DNA from: Hypoxylon rubiginosum
Taxonomy: Eukaryota; Ascomycota; Sordariomycetes; Xylariales; Hypoxylaceae
NCBI GenBank assembly: GCA_902806565.1
Contig: CADCXA010000003.1
Coordinates: 62,001 to 126,000 of the forward strand
Direction of reading: 5' to 3'
Length of the DNA: 64,000 bases
In this document: piece by piece, positions 45,961-57,393 of the stretch
How positions within the stretch are numbered: the first letter of the stretch is position 1
How the letters are laid out: every line of letters starts with the position of its first letter
The notes under the pieces: model-generated
What the model saw: the letters and a program-made list of their open reading frames with translations, nothing else
Told to the model about the DNA's origin: nothing
Database searches by the model: none
Program-made: the position numbers and the translations under genes

Positions 45961-45969
45961 CGCCTTTTC
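45961..45969. repeat. 9-bp target site duplication, right copy
   Basis: CGCCTTTTC directly follows the right TIR and is identical to 39007-39015. Confidence 0.92.
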
Positions 45970-46426
45970 TAATAGATACCTGGTTAGGGGTAGTGACGCA
46001 CCACGGACGCCGAGCCGCTAATAGCGGCAAGACAGGGTTACCTATTTCCATTTTGGTGCTAGTATGACACCTCTATCTATGGTTAGCTTCCATGTGCATA
46101 AGGACCCGCGAATCGGTAGAGCCTTATTTGACGACAATAGTTGCATTGTGATATCGGCAGCCGCGAACCTACGCAACACCTTTTCCTCAAAATAGCAAGT
46201 TTTGAACATGTGGCTTGATTATCTAGGTCTGGAGCATGGAAACCCCCACGGGAATAAGTCAGCAAGAAGCAAAAGAGGCTTGCTGTGATAGATATAAAGG
46301 TATGGATGGCTTCACCTGTAACGACCTTATTTTTGCGGACTACTACATCGCTAACATTCATACATCTTTAAATCCCACCCGAGAAAACCTTGGCAGTTCA
46401 GCAGGAAACATCTAATTCCATTCATA
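45970..46426. other. right flank of the transposon and promoter of the dehydrogenase gene
   Basis: No gene is seen. The transposon ends about 470 bp upstream of the dehydrogenase ATG, so it could affect that promoter. Confidence 0.5.
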
Positions 46427-47337
46427 ATGCCTGCCGACACGTTATCTCTCGAGGGCAAGATTGCTATCGTTACCGGATCGGGCCGTGAGAATGGAATAGG
46501 GGGAGGAATCGCCCTTCGACTAGCGACCAACGGTGCGTATATTACGATCAACTACGTGTCTGATTCTGTCACCTCCCGGGCCCAGGCGCTGGCCGACAAG
46601 ATCAGGGCTCTCGGTGGACGAGCTGCCGTTGTTCAGGCATCGGTTGAAACGCCAGAAGGTGCGCAGCGTATTGTGCAGGAAACCCTGAAGGCTTTCGAAA
46701 CCGATCGCATCGACATTCTAGGTAAGCTTCAGCAATGACCATTCGGGTCACATCTAGAGCGCTGCTGTCAGTCTGTATCTAACGGCAAGCCAAGTCAATA
46801 ACGCAGGAGTCGGGGTGGCGGGAGAGACCCTCGAGCACACACCCGACGTTATCGATAGGATATTCGATATCAATGTGAAAGGGCCCATATACGTTGCTCA
46901 AGCCGTGGTCCCTCACATGCCGCCCGGAGGTCGAATCATCAACATCACCTCGACTGCTTCCAAAGTCGGAATGCACGACATGCCCGTCTACGGCGCTTCT
47001 AAGGCTGCCCTGGATAGCTTGACATATTCGTGGGCTAAAGAGGTAAGAGGTTTTATGAGCAGTAGCAGCTGTGTGGGAAGTCGAGACTAACGGGGCACAG
47101 TGGGGACGGAGCAGAGGCCTCACCGTGAATTCGGTCGCACCAGGTCCTGTTATGACGGACATACTCACGGAGGAGTTTGGCGAAAACATCACGAAAGAAC
47201 AGAGGCAGATGACTAGGGCTGCGGACAGACCGGGCACGATTGAAGATATCGGCGATGCAGTACTTCTTCTGGCATCTGAGAAATCCCGATGGATTACGGG
47301 GCAGTACATCTCCGTCAGCGGAGGTGTCACTAACTGA
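46427..47337 (+). CDS. short-chain dehydrogenase/reductase (259 aa, 3 exons)
   Basis: Exons 46427-46721, 46795-47042 and 47101-47337 join into 780 nt. It is a classical SDR: cofactor loop IAIVTGSGRENGIGGGIAL near residue 12, NNAGVGV at about 100, catalytic Ser151 in INITSTASKVG, then Tyr164 and Lys168 in PVYGASKAAL, and NSVAPGPVMTDIL after the active site. The C-terminus ends in ITGQYISVSGGVTN. The length and the motifs resemble the fungal polyhydroxynaphthalene-reductase-like and 3-oxoacyl reductase-like groups, which use NADP(H). The substrate is not readable from sequence. A regulator gene follows on the same strand 350 bp downstream. Confidence 0.88.
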
Positions 47338-47683
47338 TCGTAAAGACGCGCATCTCGCCTAGGAGAGGGAATTCGAGGTGGAGGATTCATTGTCAGCTAT
47401 AGCAAGTTTTATAGCACTAAGTAACGGGGTTTAAATCGTATATGTGCTCACGGTGTATGTGCCCACGGGACGCAAGATGAGTTCGCGGAGATGCGGAATC
47501 AGTACCGTGACATTCAGGCCGGCCTGCAGGTGTGGCCCTTAAGAGGCATACTAAGGCCGATCCGCATGCATAAGCTCGCTTACAAATCGCAGTACCACTG
47601 CCTTGAAATGCTCAATTTCAATCTCATTCGCGATCTTGAAAGTTTCCACTCACTGAGTGCTCTTGCTTGCCAAAGAAAATGAA

Positions 47684-49345
47684 ATGAAGCCAACATCGAG
47701 TAAGGAGCTCATAGACAACAGTCCTACGTCAAAGGCACTCGATGGCTCGGCCCCAGACTTGGCATGGGTCACCGTCACGCACCCTGACCAAATCAAAGAT
47801 CGGACTCTGCAGAGAAGGATTCATAATCATGTCATGAGGGAAATAGGAGCGACTAGGAGAAGAAAGCCTCGACGAGCACAAACGATCTTGAACGTGCCGT
47901 CTGACTTCGGTTCCGATAGAGCAATTTCACCGCCGTATCGTCAAGTAAGCCTTCAAGGCGGCCCCCAAATAGATCCTATGCAGTTCATTTCAAGTATACC
48001 TCAGTCACTACCGAGCGATCCCTATCTCGGATTTCAGGTAGACACCTCTCGAGTTCAAAAACTGCTCAGCTACCGTACGTAGGAGAGCCAAGCTGCGACG
48101 TGACGGCCGACTCCGACTGACCATAGATAGTAACAAGGGACGATGTCCCAGTATGTCAGGTGCTGCGCAAGGTGTGCTTCACGTTGGCGATGACAGATGA
48201 CAGTGCCATGTCGCTTACTCTGGCATATTCGGCGCTCTACTCAAATCCGCTGAATCAAAAGCCTTCTCTGCGGGAAGGCGTAGATGCGTTGGAACATTAT
48301 ACCGTCTCGCTTAGGCTTGTGAGCGAGCAGCTGAACAGACTCACGGGTGTTGGCTGGGACGGGATGGTAACGATAGTGGTTGGTCTCGCCGCTTACGATG
48401 TAAGTCCTGTAGCAATGCTCACCGGCGCACTCCCCATGACACAAGAGACAACTAACCGGTCACTAAGCTTGCCCTGCGTAGATTTGAGCGTTGGGCTATT
48501 CATATGAGTGGGCTGAAGAAGATGGTCCAGGACAGAGGCGGCTCCATGGAGGGGATTAGCTCGTATCATGTGCAAATGATAATGACCTGGTCAGTCGACA
48601 CACGAGACTCGTCGCATGCTTCGTATTTCGTTACTGAACTTGACACAGGACGGAGTTAGTCGGCTCGTTATCATTGGACTCACCACCTCAGTTCCCAGTT
48701 CCAGTGATGCCCAGAGGACAAATGCCGATCTACGCAGCGTCTCCTGCCGTGGCTAGGACGCTCTCCATCCTGCAGAACCGCTTCGATGAACTTTCGGATG
48801 TCTGCGAAATTCTGGAGTCAATTTCGGGGATGACGCGGAGGTTTTCTGGGCGACAGCTAGGTTACTGGGAGGGGGACACGAGCGAGGCCTTAAGCCTTGT
48901 CGTATCCAATGCGCTCGCGTTACCGCGGCTAGCGATACCAGAAGATCCGACCGAAGACTCAGCAGCTGGGCTGGTGATGCGCGAAGTACTTCGACTGGCA
49001 TCGCTGCTGTTTCTCACGACCCCCGTCGACCTGTATGCTTCAAATGCAGGCATCGAGTGGAATTTGAGGGGTCGACTGCCGAACCTATTTCGGTCGGGGG
49101 CACTCGATTGGAGTGGTCTGGAAGAATTGGAGTTCTGGATCCTGGTGGTTGATGCATTGGCAGAAGTGGGCGAAGAAAGGGCATGGGCAGTTTCGCAGAT
49201 GCATCGTATTATGCAGTCGCGCGGGCTCCGGGGTGAAGATGTTTTCTATGTGTTGAAGCAGTTTGCTTGGTTTGATGGTATTTTGGTTGATGAATTGGGC
49301 CGGCTTCGAGCGGAGGTCGACGACATGCTGTGCGGTGTTCTTTGA
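47684..49345 (+). CDS. fungal transcription-factor-domain protein without zinc cluster (492 aa, 4 exons)
   Basis: Exons 47684-48074, 48131-48399, 48468-48589 and 48649-49345 join into 1479 nt. The N-terminus AWVTVTHPDQIKDRTLQRRI, then HNHVMREIGATRRRKPRR, is the typical opening of a large fungal group annotated as C6-type or tachykinin-family regulators that lack a visible Zn2Cys6 motif. It is followed by helices of the fungal transcription-factor middle homology region (AMTDDSAMSLTLAYSALYSN, GWDGMVTIVVGLAAYDLALRRFERW, DLYASNAGIEWNLRG). The basic RRRKPRR stretch could target it to the nucleus. It may act by partnering other regulators; targets are unknown. The start at 47684 is preferred because the next upstream ATG is out of frame. 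Confidence 0.78.
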
Positions 49346-50084
49346 GAAAGGCTACATATAAAAAGGAATATCGCGACGCGGTAAAAGATAGCGGGGTATG
49401 AGAGATGAGTGAAATGGTGACATGCTGACGATCTTGCATAAGAATCTAAGATTGGAGGTTTTTTAAGATCCGAAAACGGTTTCGGTTTTCCAAATGCGAC
49501 AGACCGTTCTAGACAATCCAGTTCCGTCATGGTCTGCACAAATTGTACAATATAATATGTACAGGAGCTGAACAGACAGTCAGATGGCATTAATTAACGA
49601 ATGCTCGTAAAACCGAGAAAAGTGCCGAGTTTACTTCTCAGGGCAGGGCAAGGTAAGGGTTTTAATTTAACAAGATTATGCTTATGTTGACAGTAACAAA
49701 TCACGATGAATATCTCGCTCTTTGGAATTATTATCTCGTCTGCAAAAACCCGTTCGTATTCCGCGATTTCTTCTCGAGTCCGCCATACGGGGCTTTACCT
49801 AAAGCGGCAGGATAGCCCAGCTTACAACCCCTGTGGGTGGCATATCATGGGCCAAAACGGAAGGTCGTTATGATGATCCAGCCACGCGATGGAGCGCGTC
49901 CGTTCTGGCAGATAAGCTACAAGCGGGTAGGGTGGCCTACCAACCCGACCTGCCCGACCAAGCTGCCGGGGAAGCACATAACATAAATAAAAGCAAGGCC
50001 AGGGCCACCTCTACGGTCGGGGGGAGGGGAGATCTTGCAGCTTCACCTACCAGCTAACCTAGGTGCCTTGGAATCATTGCCAAG
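49346..50084. other. intergenic, no feature seen
   Basis: Promoter side of the S28 peptidase gene and 3' side of the regulator. Small open frames at 49833-50057 have no support. Confidence 0.4.
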
Positions 50085-51818
50085 ATGATGTCCCTCGCAG
50101 CAGCGTTCCAGCTTTTGCTGGTAGCCGGCTCCTCTGCCAGCTTCTTGAGAAACCAAGCTGGCATGCAGGTTGGTCCGATTGACGAGGATACCATTCTCGA
50201 GTACGGCAACAGCACGACTGGTTGGGGTACATTCGACCAGCTGCTCGATCACTCCAAACCCGAGCTAGGCACCTTTACGCAGGTATTTACCCTCATATTT
50301 GATAAAATAAGTGTAGACAAGAATTATTAATTCATTATAATTTCTAGCGGTATTGGTATGGCGCACAATACTACAAGGGACCGGGCTCGCCCATCATCCT
50401 TGTCAACCCTGGTGAGCAGGCCGCGGACGGATTTAACGTGTCTTACACGACCAGCCAGCGCCTGACGGGACTCATGGCCGAGAAGATTGGCGCCGCAGTC
50501 GTCGTCTTGGAGCACCGATATTGGGGCGAATCCTCGCCCTTCGAGAGCTTGACCGTTGAGAACCTCCAGTACCTCACGCTCGAGAACTCCATCAAGGACA
50601 ACACCTTTTTCGCCAACAATTTCGACGCGCCTTTTGACGCCACCGGGAAAAGCACGGCAAAGGACGCCCCTTGGGTTTTCACGGGCGGGTCGTACCCGGG
50701 TGCCTTGGCCGGCTGGATTGCGGCCAAGGACCCCGGAACGTTCTGGGCATACTATGGCACCAGCGGTGTTGTTCAAGCCATTGGTGATTTCTGGCAATAC
50801 TTCGTCCCCGTCCAGGAGGCGACGCCTAAGAACTGCAGTGCCGATCTGAACACCGTCATCAACTACGTCGATTCCGTCCTCCTGCACGGCAGCCCAAGGG
50901 AGAAGGCCAAGCTCAAGGCCAAGTTCCAGCTCGGCAACCTGGAGGACGCCGACTTCGCGTCTGCTCTGGAGAACGGCCCGTGGCAGTGGCAGTCGGGGCA
51001 GTTTTACTCCGCCAAGACGTTAGGATACAACCCCTACTACCAATTCTGCGACTACGTCGAGAACGTCTGGCCCAACTCCACCCACCCCGTCCCCGGCCCT
51101 AAGGGAGTCGGCCTGACCAAGGCCCTGGACGGGTATGCCAAGTGGTTCACGGAACTCGAGCTGCCCGGGTACTGTGAGAGCTACGGCTACTTCGAGGGCA
51201 CCTACAACACGGACTGCTTCCAGGCACTGAACGCATCCAACCCGATCTACCACGATCTCACCCCTGGCAATGCAGGAAATCGGCAGTGGAATTATATGCT
51301 CTGTTCAACTCCTTTTGAGGTAAGCTATATGTTCTTTACGGCTGATAAAAGGGGAAAAAGGAATGAAAATTTTAATATTAACCTTTTCTCAGTACTGGCA
51401 AGACGGTGCCCCCCGAGACCGACCTACTATCGTATCCCGCCTTGTTGATAAAGCGTACTGGCGCTCCCAATGCCCACTTTGGTTCCCCGGGCTGCAGTAC
51501 GGCATCGCGGCAGGAAAGTCCGCCGAGGACGTGAACAAATATACCGGCGGCTGGTTCGAGACCAATGTGACTCGCCTGATGATGACCAACGGGCAGTGGG
51601 ACCCGTGGCGCGACTCGACCCTCAGCTCCAAGTTCCGCCCCGGCGGTCCGAAGCAGAGCACCCCCGAGTTCCCCATCCGACTTGTGACGGAAGGCACTCA
51701 TTGCTCTGATTTGTATGGGCAGAACTGGGCTGTCAATCCCGGTGTCAAAGCTATCGCCGACGAGCAGGTAGCCAACATGGACGCGTGGGTGCAGGAGTTC
51801 TATGACCAGAAGAAGTAG
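50085..51818 (+). CDS. secreted serine peptidase, family S28 (531 aa, 3 exons)
   Basis: Exons 50085-50282, 50348-51319 and 51393-51818 join into 1596 nt. A signal peptide (MMSLAAAFQLLLVAGSSASF) precedes TFDQLLDHSKPELGTFTQRY, the usual S28 start. Catalytic Ser181 is in VFTGGSYPGALAGW, preceded by VLEHRYWGESSPF. The Asp is in MTNGQWDPWRDS and the His in EGTHCSDLYG. Cys and N-glycosylation sites are frequent. S28 enzymes are prolyl-Xaa carboxypeptidase or dipeptidyl-peptidase-like and act outside the cell or in lysosome-like compartments. They would work together with the sedolisin for acidic protein digestion. Two adjacent ATGs occur at the start; the first is used. The gene's GC-rich coding style is stronger than that of its neighbours. 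Confidence 0.9.
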
Positions 51819-52185
51819 GCCGTGGGTTGGGTACCTAGGTATATATCGTATATAATGTATCTTGAAATATATAAAGTGCCTAGATACATGTAAGTGCCAT
51901 TTGGGTACGGGTTAAATACGTTCCGTGCGCCGGGGGGTTCCATCGCTCCCTTCCTCGCTGTCATATTACTCGCTGCTGTCACATTAGCTGCTTACCTTGA
52001 TAAGACTGCATGGCTGACTAGAGGGGTGCCAGCCCGGGGTGTTAAAGGGGCCATTCAGGCCGTATGCCGACCTAAACCTCTACCTTTCTTATTCTTCGAC
52101 ATCAAATGCCATCTGGCTTTAAATCTTCTAATTCACAAGCAATTGTGAAGCAGATATTGTATGCCGTGTCCCTTATCGCATCATA
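51819..52185. other. intergenic, no feature seen
   Basis: Spacer with GGTACCTAGGTATATA near 51830. No supported gene. Confidence 0.4.
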
Positions 52186-53610
52186 ATGGCATCCCATCCG
52201 TCTCGGCCAATGCACGTCTTGATTGCTGGTGGCGGCATCGTTGGCCTTACAATCGCTCAAGGCTGTCGTGAGAACGGCATTCCGTATACGGTATTCGAGC
52301 GAGACGTAGAAGGTTAGGAATCCGGACATGAATCACAGATCATTGATACTAATATCTCATCAGATGGTCGTAGCCAAGGTTGGGCTCTAACCTTGCATTG
52401 GTGTTTAAATGCATTGAAGAGGACGGTCGGCCCAAAGACCGCGGCTCGATTACTTGATGTGAGTGAAGTAGCGACGACTTCAATTTCCGCTAACAATGGG
52501 TAGGCCGTAGTAGATAAGTCGCTGAAGAATGATGCGGGCAATTTTCTGTTTCTGAACTGCGAGACAGGGTTAGCAAACTCCTCAGCGTTTATGAAGGCTC
52601 TTATTGATCATATACCCATCTTAAAGCGAGGCCCGGTACAAAGTTCCCCCCTCGAAAACCCGTCTCCGCCTCCACCGGCAGAAGCTGAGAAACGTCCTTG
52701 CTGACGGCATCAATATCGAAGAAGGCAAGAAGCTGGTATCTGCGGAAGAAATTGGTGGCGGAGGCGTAAGAGCGCACTTCCAGGATGGCACATTTGCGGA
52801 TGGAACGATCCTGATCGGGGCTGATGGAAACAACAGCAATGTTCGCAAGCATCTGCTACCGGCTGACCATGCTCTGAGCCCTTTACCTGTCAGCCTCATA
52901 GGTGTTGTCCGGCATTTCAGCCCAGAACAGGCAGCTCCGGTTCGAGCACTGGACCCGTTACTGTTTCAAGGCCTCCATCCGAAGACTGGGAACTTCCTTT
53001 GGTATAGCATCCAGGTAAGTTCGGCGCGGCTATGAGCCCGGAGACTTCGTAGCTCCTAACAGTGGACTAGGATTGTTTCGAAGAGCCGGATGGCCGATAT
53101 TCCTTTGATGCATTGGTTATTATCTCTTGGATAGTGAAAGATCCATTGTTGGATGCTATCCCGGAGACGGATAAGGGGCGAATTGCAATGATGAAGCAGC
53201 GCGCAAGTTCCTATGCCGAACCACTTCGTAGCATTGTCATGGACATTCCAGACGACCTTGGCCTCACTACACCACTCAAACTCGCCGATTTCCCCTGCCA
53301 GGAGTGGGATAACAGAGATGGGCGCGTTACGCTTGCTGGGGATAGTGCGCATGCGATGACCATGTATCGTGGTGAAGGGGCAAACCATGGAATTCTGGAT
53401 GCGGCGTTGTTGGTAGACCAACTGAAGAAGGTCCACAGGGGTGAGATTGATCAGAAGACGGCTATCGACTTATATGAAGCCGAGATGAGACCTCGGACCT
53501 TTGCAGCCGTCATGAAGAGTCGAGAGGCCGCCTTGGTTGCACATGATTGGGATGCAATCACTGAAGATTCCCCTGTTGTTGGAGCCAGGCTCCCGCCCGC
53601 CACAGCATAG
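52186..53610 (+). CDS. FAD-dependent monooxygenase (404 aa, 5 exons)
   Basis: Exons 52186-52312, 52364-52458, 52504-52568, 52627-53014 and 53071-53610 join into 1215 nt. An apparent frameshift near 52570-52630 is resolved by a normal intron joining NCETG to [16 protein letters not shown]. The FAD dinucleotide-binding motif is [18 protein letters not shown] and the family motif R-x2-R-x3-L is in [23 protein letters not shown] segment (DG motif) follows, and the second FAD contact is [20 protein letters not shown]. This is the aromatic-hydroxylase/zeaxanthin-epoxidase-like class that hydroxylates or epoxidises with NAD(P)H and oxygen. No signal peptide or membrane helix is seen. It is the first gene of the putative catabolic cluster; its substrate is unknown. 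Confidence 0.85.
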
Positions 53611-53959
53611 GTTATTCGAAGCACCAGTGCATCTTTGACACGTCTTGAAAATATACAGATTGTTGCATTTGGAGATGGGATGTTCTGTAGATGGCTAGGT
53701 ACCCTATCTAACTGTCCTGCATTTGCTGTGTTGGTGATAGGTAACTACCTAGAAAATATGACAAGCATGAGTATATCATGCCAAATAGCTCCTTGAGATG
53801 AGATCTGTAGGTTATATGCAATTTGTAGCCTATTTTATTAGTTCATGTGGCCTTGACAATCGACTACGTTCACTGATTTCCTTCCGGTTCTACAAACCTG
53901 CTCGTGATGCTTGACCTTAATGCGGCCGAGCAGTATCCGGATACGGGGCGACCACTACT
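53611..53959. other. convergent spacer, no feature seen
   Basis: Holds the transcript ends of the FAD monooxygenase and of the zinc-cluster regulator. A TAGGTACCCTA motif occurs near 53698. Confidence 0.4.
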
Positions 53960-56308
53960 TTACGCTGGTTGGAACATAGTATCCCAATCCATGCCAGAAA
54001 ATCCAATCGACCAATATTCGCTACCGATACCAAATCCTTCGTCGCATGTGCCTGGAGGGTGGTTCCATGTAGAAGTCGCAGTGCCGGCCATTTCCGCGAG
54101 AATTCGTACACCTTCGGCTAGAGCTTCTCTTCCCTTAGCATCCATGGCTTTCTCAGCCGGAATGCCTTCCATCGCGGCCTCGATTCCGGCAAGCACGACG
54201 GTAATGAAGACGAGATCTTTCATATTAGGCTGACCGGCTTGAATGCGGGCCTTCATCCACTTCGTAGCCTCCCGAAGTAAGGAGAGAAGCTCAACAATAC
54301 GAATTCCGCTGCCCATATGTGTCTGTGTCTGATTCAAAGGTATCACGCCCATCCACGGAGATGTATCATGCGTTTGATGTATTATCGCCGTCAGTTCTGC
54401 CGCGACAACCATAGCAGCCGCAAAAGGTACCGACCTAAATGGACCAGATCCGTTGGTGACCAAGCGAACCCAGTCGTCGCAATGACTCGCAAAGGGGAGC
54501 ACATTATGCATAGCCGCTAGGAGGGGGTCCTCGAGTGAGGAAGAGAGAGGCAGTGAAAAGGAAGACAATCTTAAAGCTGTGTCGACGCATAGAGTCCGAG
54601 AGAAATAGAATTGGGCGGGATCTTTAAGGGCACGCGGCATATACGTTATATGCAAGGCGAATATGTAGCGGCTCATTACTAGTTCGCAATACTGCTGTTG
54701 AAACTTCGTAGGTGCGGGATGCAAAGAATGCAAGGTTTTTACCAAGGAGCGATATTCGGCCATCAGGTCTGAGCTTAGCCTCAAGGTCTCCTTGTGAGAA
54801 TCCTCGGCCTTGATGCTGTTGACGTACTTCGCAATGGAAAGCCGCATGGCAAAGGTACGACCGAGGGCAATTTGTATGGACGTGTCGGTAAACTCGGCGG
54901 GATCATGGCATGCGACCTCACCAGGTCCGCCGGTATTATCCAACTCCGCGTCGTTTAGGTTCAAAGGCAAGGAACAATCAAAGTCGTCGGGTGAGAGCAT
55001 AGGAGGTCCTCCAGCATCGATGCTAGAGTCTAAGACGAGCTCCATGATCGTGGCCCAGAGGCGTCGTCGCATTTCAGCTTCTAAAGCGGGCATATTCGGC
55101 AACTTTGCTGGGTCGCGATGCAGGCCGACAGACATCGCAGCTCGTACTAAAGCACCAGAACTATGCCAAACTTGATGTTCGCGCATATGTTGAGTCGTCC
55201 ACCGCGCCAAGTGCAACAGGCATCCCGTCTAGATATCGAACACTATCGCCCGAGGCTTCCCCGACGACTCAAGCCAGTGCTCTGCTTCTCGTATCCATTG
55301 GAGTGCCTGCGGGCGAAGTGAGAACGTTTCGTCGTGGAAGCAAGCACCGATGGCCAGACAGAGCTGCAACTGGACGACATATGCTGGACTCGCCATGCTG
55401 GCCAAGCCGGGGTTTTCCCACATGATCTCGTAGGCGCGCTTCGATGTAGGGATATGGACGATTCGATAGACGGATTCGAAAGTACGGAGGTATGCCTCGA
55501 ATAAATCGTCGGCAACTCTTCTGATCGGCAGGTGCTTCCCATATTCGCCCTGCGTCCACGGAAGAACTCGTGCGGATTTGATAGACCGGCCGAGACATTT
55601 GCAAGTCGTTAAATCTTGCCAAATGGGCCCTTGGTTCCGCACCTCTCGTTCAAGCCAATCTAAAGCATGTGGTGACTGGCTGGTTTAGCAACGGAAGGGG
55701 TTAGACGTGAAAGATGGATTTGTCTCCTGGCTTACCAATGTCGTCGTGAAGGCCCAATGGGTTGGGAAGAAGTAGCGCTTTTTCAATATGATGCCGCTTA
55801 TGGGATATGTATCCATATACGAGACTGCGTTGGAGTTGGTGCGAAGACCGTGGCTGCTCGGCTGGTTCCCCTTTGCATTCTCATCTTGGTCGACAAAAAC
55901 CGGCCCTTGCGTGGGAGTCTTGCTAGCCGTCGACGGCGAGCCGCTAGAATTTGGCTTGATCCCAGATGGGATCGTGACCAAGACGTCTGCCAGTGCAGAT
56001 GATTGCCATACTTCGCGTCGCGGTAACTCGTCTTGCCTAGCGTCTCGCCCCGGTGCTTTGCTGCCCGCCACACCGGGCGAGGACCTAAACGTGGCCTCAC
56101 CATCGCTAGGCTGGCTTTGTGGAGGAGTTGAGACAGCAGACCCGCCATGAACTACTGGGTAAGAGCATGCCTTATTCCTCGAGCGCATACAATTGCTGCA
56201 GGGGTGATTATGATCACACCGAAGCTTCTTCTTCCGGCACGGTATACACGCAAGTGCCCGCCGAGGACGCGGATTTAATCCGCGGGGAGATTGGTTGTAG
56301 TCGTCCAT
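53960..56308 (-). pseudogene. Zn2Cys6 transcription factor interrupted by one in-frame stop
   Basis: Exon 1 (55736-56308) starts MDDYNQSPRGLNP and holds a full zinc cluster: ACIPCRKKKLRCDHNHPCSN then CMRSRNKAC (C-x2-C-x6-C-x5-C-x2-C-x6-C). It is spliced to 55675 at an acceptor ending CAGCCAG. The second part runs in one frame to 53960 except for a TAG at 55229-55231 between KPRAIVFDI and TGCLLHLARW. Relatives have Gln near this point, so CAG to TAG is the likely change. Downstream is the fungal transcription-factor domain (AMSVGLHRDPAKLPNMPALE, MRRRLWATIMELVLDSSIDA). No intron can remove the stop. Without readthrough the product would be truncated at about 340 aa, keeping DNA binding only. 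It could also be a sequencing error. It lies convergent to the monooxygenase gene and divergent from the CYP505 gene. Confidence 0.82.
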
Positions 56309-57393
56309 GGGTATCTCCTAAGTACGTACCCGTCCGGCAGAGGGTCGCTTCTAGTCCGTCCGTGGCTTGTCCGTCCGATGAGTCGGACAGTGTTGAGTAA
56401 TGACCTGCTTGCCTAGCGTACGCAGCGGCGTATGCCGATAGATAGGTACGAATCGGATCGATTAGGTGTTGCTTAGAATTGCGTATTCAACTTTGAGACC
56501 CGCATCGGATCGCGGACCCGACCCCGATCCCGATTCCGACGTACATATTTCATTGCTGCCTTGTAACCGTCCATCGAGCCATCCTAGGGTTTATACCCCT
56601 GAGCGGCAACATCATATCCTCTGCTGGGGCTGTCGTCGAATGTTAATCAGTACTTTGATTTCGGCGTAAGAACTATTGCCGCTAAAAGTATTTGGATAAC
56701 TCTTGGAAAGCCGACCATTCCCGACCATCCAAATTGTCAGCTACAATTCTATGCCATACGTAATCATCAGTAACAATGTCTTGAGAGTAAATATAACGGT
56801 AAATATGCCTAAAGGGTATGTACCGTATGCGTATTCCTATCAAGAAAATAGGGGCAGAAAACCTAACTGTGAGCCTAATCTAGCTAGATCAGATACTTAC
56901 CTGTCCAACGCCATATGCCGAACAGGGGCCTACAGCAATTCTGATTGGAGAATGAGTCAAACTACTGCTTGAACAAGTATAGCGTATTGTTGAAAATTGT
57001 AAGACCCCCTACCCCCTTAAAGATCCTACCGACCACGGCTTAATATTGAGGCCGGGATATTGACTAGCAACTCGCAGACTACGGTTTTTAATCTGGCTCT
57101 ATTTCCTGCAGCGGCACGGACTACTATACTACAGAACGTCACCTAACGCGGATGAACTCGACCCCCGACGTTCCAACTCGCGGATCATGGAACTAACCGA
57201 ACGTGCGCCCGTGGGCGAAAAACGGGCGAGCCATACTGCTATGATGCATGGTCGAGTAAGGATTACGACGTACGTATGATGCTTCAGATATTTAAAGATA
57301 AAAGATGGCAACCAGCGCCACGTCTTGTGCGATGGTTTACGAGTTGGGTTTTGAGTGGCACACTTTACCATCTCGGCACGATCACAATACACC
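56309..57393. other. divergent promoter region between regulator and CYP505 gene
   Basis: About 1.1 kb between the starts of the zinc-cluster regulator and the CYP505 gene. Inverted CGG half-sites are the usual targets of such regulators. CGATCCGATTCG-like and CCGCATCGG-like stretches occur near 56445-56510, but no clear CGG(N)CCG site was established by eye. Small frames here are unsupported. Confidence 0.35.

Noticed and set aside
50327..51253. Long minus-strand frames opposite the S28 peptidase
   Set aside because: Antisense open frames caused by the strong GC bias of the real gene.
52569..52640. Apparent frameshift in the FAD monooxygenase (a long frame ending [12 protein letters not shown])
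   Set aside because: A normal intron from GTTAGC to TTAAAG joins NCETG to [16 protein letters not shown] in frame and restores the family motif, so the gene is intact.
55685..56150. Plus-strand frames opposite the zinc-cluster regulator
   Set aside because: Shadow frames; the minus strand encodes an unmistakable Zn2Cys6 motif.
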